This document shows positions 1-5,810 of a DNA stretch of 7,339 nt, piece by piece. Under the pieces are notes generated by a model. It was not told the origin of the DNA. It did not search any database and was given only the letters and a program-made list of their open reading frames with translations. The translations under genes and the position numbers were made by a program. Source of the stretch: Chloroflexota bacterium. Its GTDB lineage: Bacteria; Chloroflexota; Limnocylindria; P2-11E. Position 1 is the first letter of the stretch; every line of letters starts with the position of its first letter. The stretch is from the NCBI GenBank assembly GCA_025350745.1, contig JANXXG010000101.1:1-7339 (forward strand), written 5' to 3'.

Positions 1-579
1 CGCGTTGACGGTGATGCCCTGGTCCTTCGTCTCGGCCGCGAGCGCCTCGGTCCACCGGACGACCGCGCCCTTCGCCATGGCGTAGCCCGCGGTGTTGCGG
101 CCGCCCTTCAGGGCGCTGCCGGCGGCGACCGACACGATCCGCCCGTAGGCCCGGGCGCGCATCGGGACGAGGCACGCGGCGGCGGGCACGACGACGGTCG
201 CGACGTTCTGCTCCCAAAGCTGGTTGATGCGCTCCAGATCGTCAGCGGCGCCGGTACCGAATCCGCCGGCGAGGCTCGCGAGCACATCGAGGCGTCCCCA
301 GGTCCGCATCACCCGCTCCACGAACGCATCCATTCGCGTTCGATCGGTGAGCTCCGCCTCGACGACGAGCAAACGGGGGTCCGTCGCGTCGCCTTCCGGA
401 TCGGCGAGGTCTCCCAGACCGGCCCGCAGGGCCTCCGCCTTCGCGGCGTCCCGCACGGGGACCGCGACGTGCGCGCCAGCTTCGAGATATGCACGAACGA
501 CGGCCTGTCCAAGATTGCCGGTCGCCCCGGTCACGACGACGCACCGTCGCTCGAATGCCGGAGGTTCCGGACGGGCCAC
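1..579 (-). CDS. Short-chain dehydrogenase/reductase (SDR), N-terminal part, runs off the left edge
   Basis: Reading the minus strand from a GTG at 579 gives 193 codons open to the window edge. The protein begins with a Rossmann fold: TGATGNLG at residues 17-24 is the dinucleotide-binding glycine motif, in the TGxxGxxG spacing more usual in extended or atypical SDRs. An acidic ELTD stretch follows at about 76-79, then LAGG at 103-106 where classical SDRs have NNAG, the helix-4 Asn at 125, and the catalytic Tyr166 and Lys170 in YAMAK. The frame ends in GITVNA, the usual SDR stretch after helix 5, so roughly the last 50 residues are missing. An NAD(P)-dependent cytosolic oxidoreductase is the family expectation; the substrate cannot be read. 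The position 13 residues before Tyr, normally the catalytic Ser, is Ala153, with Ser at 155. The GTG start is chosen because the conserved strand begins a dozen residues later, no better start lies upstream in frame, and a TANNNT box sits 7 nt upstream. Confidence 0.85.
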   Translation of the reverse strand, partial: MARPEPPAFERRCVVVTGATGNLGQAVVRAYLEAGAHVAVPVRDAAKAEALRAGLGDLADPEGDATDPRLLVVEAELTDRTRMDAFVERVMRTWGRLDVLASLAGGFGTGAADDLERINQLWEQNVATVVVPAAACLVPMRARAYGRIVSVAAGSALKGGRNTAGYAMAKGAVVRWTEALAAETKDQGITVNA

Positions 580-585
580 GCCTCG

Positions 586-592
586 TAGACTA
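586..592. promoter_or_regulatory. Putative shared bidirectional -10 element (TAGACTA) for the SDR gene and dxs
   Basis: The gap between the SDR start (579) and the dxs start (600) is only 20 bp. It contains TAGACTA, an odd-length palindrome. On the plus strand it gives TAGACT (586-591), 8 nt before the dxs ATG. On the minus strand it gives TAGTCT (592-587), 7 nt before the SDR GTG. Both match the TANNNT -10 pattern at roughly the distance expected for leaderless transcripts. Neither start has a well-spaced Shine-Dalgarno sequence; the GAGG before the SDR GTG is only one base away from it. I see no convincing -35 on either side. Promoter function is inferred. Confidence 0.5.
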
Positions 593-599
593 GCGATGG

Positions 600-2534
600 A
601 TGACCCTCCTCGAGCGGATCGAGGGCCCTGCGGATCTCCGCGGCCTCGATCACGACCAGCTGACCCAGCTGTGCCGCGAGATCCGCGAGTACACGGTCGA
701 GGCCGTCCAAAGAACGGGCGGCCATATCAGCTCGAGCCTGGGCGCCACCGAGCTCACCGTCGCGTTGCACCGCGTGTTTGCCTCCCCATCGGACAAGCTC
801 GTGTGGGACACCGGGCATCAGGGGTACGTGCACAAGCTCCTCACCGGCCGGCGCGACAAGTTCGACAGCCTCCGCCAGTTCGGCGGCATCTCTGGATTCC
901 TCGCCCGGACCGAGTCGGAGCACGACCAGTTCGGCGCGGGGCACGCCGGCACGTCGATCTCGGCCGCGCAGGGAATGGCCGTCGCCCGCGATCTGAACGG
1001 CGGCGACGAGCATGTCATCGCGATCATCGGCGACGGCGCGCTCACCGCAGGCATGGCCTGGGAGGCGATGAACGATATCGGGGCGCGCCGCACCCGGATG
1101 GTCGTCGTCCTGAATGACAACGGCATGAGCATCGCGCCGAACGTGGGCGCAGTGTCGCGGATGCTGGAGACGGTGCGGACGGCAAGCCCGTACCGGGAGC
1201 TCAAGCACGTGGCCCGCTCGGTGCTGGAGCACATGCCCGCCGGCGACCTCGCCGAAGAGGCGCGCCGCCGGCTGTTCACCTCGCTGAAGGCGATCTTCAT
1301 CCCGAACATCCTGTTCGAGCAGTTCGGGTTCACCTACTTCGGTCCGGTGAACGGGCATGACCTCGACGCGCTCGAGAACGTGCTCCGCAAGGCCCGGGAC
1401 TTCGACGAGGGCCCCGTGTTCGTGCACGTGCACACCCAGAAAGGCCACGGGTACGGCCCGGCCGAAGAGGACAACCAGAAGTGGCACGGCGTGTCTCCAA
1501 AAGGCGCAACCGCTCCAAAAGGCACAGCCGCTGCGCCCGGGGCGCCGGCGCCCGGCGCGCCTCAGTACACGAAGGTGTTCGCCGACGCGGTCGCCGAGAC
1601 GATGCGCCGCGAGCCAAAGGTCGTCGCGATCACCGCCGCGATGCCCGCCGGGACCGGCCTCACCCCGCTATTCAAGGAATTCCCGACACGGCTCTTCGAC
1701 GTCGGGATCTGCGAGCAGCACGCGGTCACGTTCGCCGCGGGACTCGCGACCCAGGGGATCGTCCCGATCGTCGCCATCTACTCGACCTTCCTGCAGCGCG
1801 GCTTCGACCAGGTCGTGCATGACGTCGCGATCCAGGAGCTTCCGGTGATCTTCGCGATGGACCGCGGGGGCATCGTCGGCGATGACGGGCGCACCCACCA
1901 GGGCCTCTTCGACATCTCGTTCCTGCGGCCACTCCCAGGCATGGTGCTCATGGCCCCGAAGGACGAGGCCGAGCTCCGCCAGATGGTCTGGACCGCGGTG
2001 CGGTACGCCCAGAACGGCGGTGGCCCGATCGCGTATCGGTACCCGCGAGGCGTCGGCGTGGGCGCCGCGCTCGACGCGCCGCTCGCGGAGATCGCGATCG
2101 GCAGCTCCGAGACGCTTCGCGAAGGCGGTGACGTCGCGATCCTCGCCTACGGCACGATCGTCGGGCCGGCGCTCCGTGCGGCCGAGGCCCTCGCCGCGGA
2201 CGGCATCGAGGCGACCGTCGTCAACGCCCGCTTCGCGAAGCCGTTGGACGCCGAGCGGTACCTCGCGCTCGCCGCGACGGTCGGCCGGGTGCTGACGGTC
2301 GAGGAGCATGCCGCCGCGGGCGGATTCGGAAGCGCGGTGAGCGAGCTCTTCGTCGAGCGCGGCGCCACGGTCGAGCTCGAGATCGTCGGCGTGCCGGACG
2401 AGTGGGTCGACCACGGCGCCCAAACGCTCTGGCGCAAGCACTTCGGTCTGGACGGTGACGGCATCGCCGCGGCGGTCCGCCGCCGGTGGCCGCAGCTCGC
2501 GCGTGCCGTCTCGTCTCGTGAGAGCGCCAGTTAG
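600..2534 (+). CDS. dxs: 1-deoxy-D-xylulose-5-phosphate synthase
   Basis: Complete 644-residue protein, near the usual 620-640 for DXS. It condenses pyruvate and glyceraldehyde 3-phosphate to DXP, using thiamine diphosphate and Mg2+, as the first step of the non-mevalonate isoprenoid pathway; DXP also feeds thiamine thiazole and pyridoxal synthesis. The N-terminal TPP domain has the active-site His42 (GGHISSSLG), His73 in DTGHQGYVHK, and the metal/TPP motif GDG at 144-146 through Asn174 in NDNGMSI. The central transketolase-like domain has DVGICEQHAVTF with catalytic Glu372, and a substrate-phosphate Arg483 in YRYPRG. A C-terminal transketolase domain runs to the end. An Ala/Pro/Gly-rich linker (about residues 300-321) joins the first two domains. 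The start at 600 fits the family N-terminus (xLLERIxxPxDL); an ATG at 596 is in another frame. No Shine-Dalgarno is visible. The downstream HAD gene overlaps its 3' end and is probably co-transcribed. Confidence 0.97.
   Translation: MTLLERIEGPADLRGLDHDQLTQLCREIREYTVEAVQRTGGHISSSLGATELTVALHRVFASPSDKLVWDTGHQGYVHKLLTGRRDKFDSLRQFGGISGFLARTESEHDQFGAGHAGTSISAAQGMAVARDLNGGDEHVIAIIGDGALTAGMAWEAMNDIGARRTRMVVVLNDNGMSIAPNVGAVSRMLETVRTASPYRELKHVARSVLEHMPAGDLAEEARRRLFTSLKAIFIPNILFEQFGFTYFGPVNGHDLDALENVLRKARDFDEGPVFVHVHTQKGHGYGPAEEDNQKWHGVSPKGATAPKGTAAAPGAPAPGAPQYTKVFADAVAETMRREPKVVAITAAMPAGTGLTPLFKEFPTRLFDVGICEQHAVTFAAGLATQGIVPIVAIYSTFLQRGFDQVVHDVAIQELPVIFAMDRGGIVGDDGRTHQGLFDISFLRPLPGMVLMAPKDEAELRQMVWTAVRYAQNGGGPIAYRYPRGVGVGAALDAPLAEIAIGSSETLREGGDVAILAYGTIVGPALRAAEALAADGIEATVVNARFAKPLDAERYLALAATVGRVLTVEEHAAAGGFGSAVSELFVERGATVELEIVGVPDEWVDHGAQTLWRKHFGLDGDGIAAAVRRRWPQLARAVSSRESAS
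1495..1523 (+). repeat. 18-bp-period tandem repeat in the dxs interdomain linker
   Basis: The 11-mer CTCCAAAAGGC occurs at 1495-1505 and again at 1513-1523, exactly 18 bp apart and in frame, so the protein has two S/A-P-K-G-x-x units. It is followed at 1540-1553 by the 14-bp palindrome GGGCGCCGGCGCCC. The A-rich words stand out against the GC-rich surroundings. This looks like local duplication in a flexible linker rather than a separate element. Confidence 0.6.
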
Positions 2535-3240
2535 ACCGGTTCGCGTCGTCTTCCTCGACGACGGTGGCGTCCTGAATGACAACGAGCGCCGCGCCCCGCA
2601 GTGGCGCCGTTTGCTCGGCGAGTTCTTCGCGCCCCGGTTCGGAGGCACCGAAGCGGCCTGGAGCGAGGCGAACACCGTCGCCATCGAGGCCATCTGGCGG
2701 GACTGGCAAGCGCTGCAGACGCGCGGCCTGGACGTGGGTCCGGAGTGGTGGCCGGCCCAGAACCCGCGCTGGCTCGGTGTCATGTGCGAGCGCGTGGGCG
2801 TGGCCGTCCCCGCGGACATCGAGGGCACGGTACGGACGAGCCAGCTCCATGTGATGCGGAACATCGAGTGCGCTTACTCGGACGCGGCTCCCGCGATGCG
2901 CACGATGCACGCGAGAGGCGTCACGCTGCACCTCGCCTCCGGCGGGCAGGCCTGGGAGCTCGAGGAATACATGCGCCGGATGGGGGTCTGGGATCTCATC
3001 GACCGGCCGTACGGGGCCGATCTTATCGGCACGAGCAAAACGAGCCGCCGGTATTACGACCGGATCATCGAGGACTCAGGAGTCGATCCGCGCTCGGCGA
3101 TCGTTGTGGACTCGCACGCCGAGCCGCTCGAGTGGGCCGACGCTGCAGGCTTTCGCGCCGTACACCTCGATCGTCTTCACACCGGTTCACGCTTTGAGCG
3201 CATCGCCACGCTGGATCAGGTGCTTCCGCTGCTGGATTAG
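2518..3240 (+). CDS. HAD-superfamily hydrolase (DxGGV-type motif I), function unknown
   Basis: About 240 residues from a GTG at 2518, which overlaps the end of dxs by 17 bp. A GTG at 2503 and a longer frame from 2455 are alternatives; 2518 is preferred because the first beta strand and motif I begin within ten residues. HAD motifs: motif I is FLDDGGVLND with nucleophile Asp14, and Gly16 replaces the usual second Asp, resembling the DxGGVL variants of the YihX/epoxide-hydrolase-phosphatase branch. Motif II is Ser141 in LASGG, motif III Lys174 in TSK, and motif IV Asp198 in VVDSHAEP. A helical cap with a Trp-rich patch (PEWWPAQNPRW) lies between motifs I and II. Family knowledge suggests a cytosolic phosphatase or related hydrolase; the substrate is not readable. 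No Shine-Dalgarno is seen, so translation probably depends on coupling to dxs. Its stop overlaps that of the convergent receiver gene. Confidence 0.85.
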   Translation: MRAPVRPVRVVFLDDGGVLNDNERRAPQWRRLLGEFFAPRFGGTEAAWSEANTVAIEAIWRDWQALQTRGLDVGPEWWPAQNPRWLGVMCERVGVAVPADIEGTVRTSQLHVMRNIECAYSDAAPAMRTMHARGVTLHLASGGQAWELEEYMRRMGVWDLIDRPYGADLIGTSKTSRRYYDRIIEDSGVDPRSAIVVDSHAEPLEWADAAGFRAVHLDRLHTGSRFERIATLDQVLPLLD

Positions 3241-3644
3241 TTCGGTAGAGCGATCTCGGGCGTCCGTGGAGCTGACGCGAGCGCCGCAATGACCGCCGCG
3301 CTGAGCTGCTCGAGGTCGAATGGCTTTTCGAGAACGGCGACATCGAGCAGGGCGAGCTTGGAGCGCGCGGACCCGAGCGACGCGATCGCGGCCGAGCAGA
3401 TGACCACCGGAATGCCGCGGGTCAGCGGGTCGATCGTCAGGACATCGAGCTGGCGCCAGCCGGCGCTCTCGCCGTGCAGGAACAGGTCGAGGATCACCAG
3501 GTCGGCACCGCTATGCCGGATGTCGGGGAACGCGTCAGCTGATGCGTCGACGGCGTAGCCATCCGCCTCAAGGGCCGCGGTCATCATGGTGCGAGTGTCC
3601 GCATCGTCTTCGATGAGGACGATCCGCTTCTTGTTCTTGGTCAC
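3237..3644 (-). CDS. Stand-alone response-regulator receiver (CheY-like) protein
   Basis: 135 residues, consisting essentially of one receiver domain with no DNA-binding or enzymatic output domain. All phosphorylation residues are present: acidic pair Asp13-Asp14 in IEDD, phosphoacceptor Asp53 in LVILDLFLHG, Ser84 in VVICSAA, and Lys107 followed by Pro108 in LEKPF. About 26 residues follow the Lys, completing the last helix plus a short tail. The start is GTG at 3644; its first four bases, GTGA, contain the TGA of the DUF5667 gene, so it is translationally coupled as the third gene of the sigma/DUF5667 operon. It should be phosphorylated by a histidine kinase, but none is present in the window. 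Partners are unknown; the operon suggests it modulates the sigma factor or the DUF5667 protein, which is inference. Its TAA stop (3239-3237) overlaps the stop of the facing HAD gene. Confidence 0.92.
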   Translation of the reverse strand: MTKNKKRIVLIEDDADTRTMMTAALEADGYAVDASADAFPDIRHSGADLVILDLFLHGESAGWRQLDVLTIDPLTRGIPVVICSAAIASLGSARSKLALLDVAVLEKPFDLEQLSAAVIAALASAPRTPEIALPN

Positions 3645-4426
3645 CGCGTCGGCGATGGACGGGGCGCGGTGCGGGTCGGATCGCTCCGCGGCTGCTCGCT
3701 CGCCCGCGGTGGCTCGATAGTGCGTGCCGGCTCCGTGGTGCGCGCCGGGGGCGCGCTGCGCGTCGGCTGCGGTGACCGGGTCGGGTCGCTGCGCTCCGCG
3801 GGCTCCGGTGTGCGGGCCGGGCGGTCCGACGCGTGGAGCTTGTCGGCCTCGAGCTTCGCGCGCTCCAGCCCGTCCTGGGCCTCGGCGGGCGCGCGCTTCC
3901 GAAGCTCGTCGAGCACGGCCTCGTGCTTGAGGTGCGCGGCATCGACGACGTCTTCGGCCGCCGTCCGCTTATCGGCGCTGGCGCCGGGCTTGCCACGGAG
4001 CGCGTCGACCGCAGCGGTGAACCGCACGACGGCGATCGCGTACTCGTCGGTCGCGCTCCGGGCGGCGGAAGGACGCGTGGTGACGGCGCGTGAAAGCTCG
4101 GCGAGCCGATGATCGGCCTGCTCCGAGAGCAGCACCAGGCGCGTGGTGTCGTCGAACGCGAACGCAAGCTGGAGCTGCTCCGCCGCGGTCTTCAGGCCGA
4201 ACGCCGGATCGCCGGAGAGACTGTCGGCGGCGGCCTTCCCGGCGCCACCCACGAGCAGCAGAGCGATGGCGGCCAGGGCGACCGCGGGTCGCAGGAGTCC
4301 GACCTGGAAGCGAGACCAGACGGTCTCGCGACGGACAAGGGCCGTCGACGCCTGGGCCATGAGCTGCGAGCGCAGCGCCCGCTTGAACGGCTCACGCGGC
4401 TCGGGACGCGGCAGCATGTCGCTCAT
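3641..4426 (-). CDS. DUF5667-type membrane protein, putative anti-sigma factor partner
   Basis: 261 residues. A basic N-terminal region (about 1-46), predicted cytosolic, is followed by one hydrophobic segment at about 47-63 (PAVALAAIALLLVGGAG). Then comes an Ala/Glu/Lys-rich helical domain at about 65-190, opening with DSLSGDPAFGLKTAAEQLQL; this pattern, with a GDP-x-(F/Y)-x-(L/V)-K core directly after a transmembrane helix, is what I recognise as DUF5667. The last 63 residues or so are a Pro/Thr/Arg/Ser-rich low-complexity tail with repeated ARTxEP and RSDPTR units, probably outside the membrane. The start ATG overlaps the sigma-gene stop (ATGA), and its own stop overlaps the receiver start (GTGA). 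DUF5667 proteins commonly lie next to ECF sigma genes in Chloroflexota and Actinomycetota. Sequestering the sigma factor through the N-terminal segment is the likely role, but this is inferred from position and topology; no zinc-binding anti-sigma motif (HxxxCxxC) is present. Confidence 0.8.
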   Translation of the reverse strand: MSDMLPRPEPREPFKRALRSQLMAQASTALVRRETVWSRFQVGLLRPAVALAAIALLLVGGAGKAAADSLSGDPAFGLKTAAEQLQLAFAFDDTTRLVLLSEQADHRLAELSRAVTTRPSAARSATDEYAIAVVRFTAAVDALRGKPGASADKRTAAEDVVDAAHLKHEAVLDELRKRAPAEAQDGLERAKLEADKLHASDRPARTPEPAERSDPTRSPQPTRSAPPARTTEPARTIEPPRASEQPRSDPTRTAPRPSPTR

Positions 4427-5028
4427 GACAGCGACTCCCTGGAAGGGATGAGCGCGCGCAGCTCTTTGAGCGCGCGGAACTCGATCCCGCGGATCGTGCC
4501 ATCGCGCTTTCCGGTGATCTTGGAGATGGTCTTGGTATCGAAGCCCTCGACGTAGCGGAGCACGATGATCTCCTGCTGCAGGGCCGTGAGCTTCCGCAGT
4601 GCGGCCCGGACGGCCGTGGCGTCGGAGCCGGCGAGCAGCTCGGTGTTCGGATCCACGGTCCGGTCGCCCATCGGGTGCGCGAGGGCGTCCTCGAAGCTCA
4701 CCTGGGGACGGGCCTGCTGGCGGCGGCTCCGGTCGATGACCGCGTTCCGGGCGATGCGGTATAGCCAGGCCAGGAACGCCTGGCGCGGCTCGTACCTCGG
4801 GATCGCCCGAAGGGCCCGCATGAACACGTCGCTTGTCACGTCTTCTGCTTCTGCCTCGTTCCGTACCCGGTAATAGACGTACCGGTACACCTGATCCACG
4901 TAGCGGTCGTACAACGCACCGAAGGCCTCGGCCTCGCCGGCGCCCGCACGGCGCGCAAGTACGGCATCTTCGTCCCGCTCAGCCGGAATAACGGGCTCGT
5001 GCGAGTGGCTGTTAGGTGGCCTGTCCAT
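4423..5028 (-). CDS. ECF-type RNA polymerase sigma factor (sigma-70 family)
   Basis: About 201 residues from ATG at 5028. Sigma region 2 spans roughly residues 33-104: EAFGALYDRY, VYRYVYYRV, the core-binding AEDVTSDVFMRAL, then AWLYRIARNAVIDRSRR, which carries the -10 recognition helix. A linker of about 40 residues follows, then region 4 at about 143-196: LTALQQEIIVLRYVEGFDTKTISKITGKRDGTIR... with a helix-turn-helix for -35 binding and a C-terminal ALKELR helix. Regions 1.1 and 3 are absent, as expected of the ECF class. The frame stays open upstream to a GTG at 5118, but that start would run into the TPP riboswitch on the other strand and adds residues unlike a sigma factor, so 5028 is preferred. 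The gene heads the operon with DUF5667 and the receiver. A TACCGT box (minus strand, 5043-5038) lies 9 nt before the start and may be a near-leaderless promoter; no strong Shine-Dalgarno is seen. Confidence 0.92.
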   Translation of the reverse strand: MDRPPNSHSHEPVIPAERDEDAVLARRAGAGEAEAFGALYDRYVDQVYRYVYYRVRNEAEAEDVTSDVFMRALRAIPRYEPRQAFLAWLYRIARNAVIDRSRRQQARPQVSFEDALAHPMGDRTVDPNTELLAGSDATAVRAALRKLTALQQEIIVLRYVEGFDTKTISKITGKRDGTIRGIEFRALKELRALIPSRESLS

Positions 5029-5094
5029 GACCCTGAAACGGTAGTCGGCGCGGCTCCGCGCGGGGTGTCGGCCGCCGGACAAGCGGGCGGGCGG

Positions 5095-5100
5095 TACGAT
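5095..5100 (+). promoter_or_regulatory. Possible -10 box (TACGAT) for the riboswitch-ykoEDC transcript
   Basis: TACGAT matches TANNNT. It would place transcription initiation around 5107, about a dozen bases before the first riboswitch helix, which is the arrangement needed for the whole aptamer to be transcribed. No recognisable -35 lies 16-19 bp upstream. The call rests on position and a weak match only. Confidence 0.3.
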
Positions 5101-5117
5101 GGGCGGAGATTCATACA

Positions 5118-5205
5118 CGACAGGGGAGCTCCCGAGAGGGCGCTGAGAGTGCGGGTGACCGCAGACCCTTGAACCTGATCTGAGTCATATCAGCGTAGGG
5201 AGTCG
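5118..5205 (+). promoter_or_regulatory. TPP riboswitch (THI element) controlling ykoEDC
   Basis: The conserved THI-box words appear in order: AGGGGAGC (5122-5129), CTGAGA (5143-5148), ACCCTTGAACCTGATCTG (5165-5182), and CAGCGTAGGGAG (5191-5202). Helix P1 forms from CGAC (5118-5121) with GTCG (5202-5205). GGGG pairs with the CCC at 5166-5168. An optional stem P3a is a perfect hairpin, TGCGG-GTGA-CCGCA (5150-5163), closed by a GNRA loop. The P5 stem is CTGA/TCAG where Escherichia coli thiM has CTGG/CCAG, so pairing is preserved. The Shine-Dalgarno GGGAG (5198-5202) is part of the conserved 3' core and touches P1, 8 nt before the ykoE ATG at 5211. TPP binding should therefore hide the ribosome site and repress translation. 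I see no terminator hairpin plus U-run between aptamer and start. Family identity is near certain; the control mode is inferred from the overlap. Confidence 0.97.
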
Positions 5206-5210
5206 AGATC

Positions 5211-5810
5211 ATGGCAAGTCCGCGCGCGACCACTTCACCTATCGGCTGGCGCACCGTCGACATCGTCGTCGCAGCGGTGATCGCGGTCGCATTCGGGGTC
5301 ATCTTCTGGGCCTGGAACGCGGTCTGGGCGGCCACCGAGCCGGCCTTCGCGGCGCTCCCGGCGATGCAGTACCTCATCTCCGGCGTCTGGCTCATCCCCG
5401 CGGTCCTCGGCGGTCTCATCATCCGCAAGCCCGGAGCCGCGCTCTTCTGCGAGCTCCTCGCGGCCACCGTCTCTGCGCTCATCGGCTCGCAGTGGGGTCT
5501 CGACACGCTCGTGTCGGGCGCGGTCCAAGGGGCCGGCGCGGAGATCGTCTTCGCCGCCTTCCGCTACCAGAATTGGAGCCTCACCGTCGCCGCGAGCGCC
5601 GGCATCGCGAGCGCTGTGGCCGGCTGGATCCACGACATGCTCGTCTACTACCCCGACCTTGGCGCGGGCGGCTGGGCGGTCTTTCTGCCCTTCTACGTCG
5701 TCTCTGCAGCGATCATCGCGGGGATCGGCTCGTACTACCTGACCCGGTCGCTGGCGCGGACCGGCGTGCTCTCACCGTTCGCCTCAGGACGGGCGCAGAG
5801 CCGGATCTGA
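5211..5810 (+). CDS. ykoE: Substrate-binding (S) membrane component of the HMP/thiamine ECF transporter, YkoE family
   Basis: 199 residues with five clear hydrophobic segments at about 15-39, 52-71, 75-93, 123-146 and 155-178, plus a possible short one near 98-116. The conserved YkoE features are the opening WRTVDIVVAAVIAVAFGVIF, then GAALFCELLAATVSALIGSQWG around residues 75-96, and the QGAGAEIVFAAFRY stretch at 106-119, whose Glu residues are typical of the family. The protein binds hydroxymethylpyrimidine or thiamine in the membrane and works with the YkoD ATPase and YkoC coupling protein. It starts with ATG at 5211 behind a good Shine-Dalgarno (GGGAG, 8-nt spacing) embedded in the TPP riboswitch, which independently supports a thiamine-related substrate. 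The stop TGA (5808-5810) overlaps the proposed CTG start of ykoD. Confidence 0.92.
   Translation: MASPRATTSPIGWRTVDIVVAAVIAVAFGVIFWAWNAVWAATEPAFAALPAMQYLISGVWLIPAVLGGLIIRKPGAALFCELLAATVSALIGSQWGLDTLVSGAVQGAGAEIVFAAFRYQNWSLTVAASAGIASAVAGWIHDMLVYYPDLGAGGWAVFLPFYVVSAAIIAGIGSYYLTRSLARTGVLSPFASGRAQSRI

Noticed and set aside
531..1487. A 318-codon minus-strand open frame over the dxs 5' half
   Set aside because: It is antisense to the TPP domain of dxs, has shadow-type composition, and would run through the start of the SDR gene.
1668..2864. A 398-codon open frame on the minus strand across the dxs/HAD junction
   Set aside because: It lies antisense to well-conserved dxs and HAD coding, its product is Arg/Ala/Asp-rich without recognisable motifs, and long antisense frames are expected in DNA this GC-rich.
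5029..5118. Extended sigma-factor start at GTG 5118
   Set aside because: It would add 30 Pro/Arg-rich residues unlike an ECF N-terminus and overlap the riboswitch region on the other strand; ATG 5028 is adequate.
5203..5210. Transcription-terminating expression platform for the riboswitch
   Set aside because: Only 8 bases separate the aptamer core from the ykoE ATG, so no terminator hairpin can fit there.
5492..5806. An N-terminal extension of ykoD from GTG 5492 or TTG 5573
   Set aside because: The extension is an Arg/Gly/Leu-rich out-of-frame reading of ykoE, whose own membrane-protein frame is clearly the coding one there. No YkoD domain occupies it.
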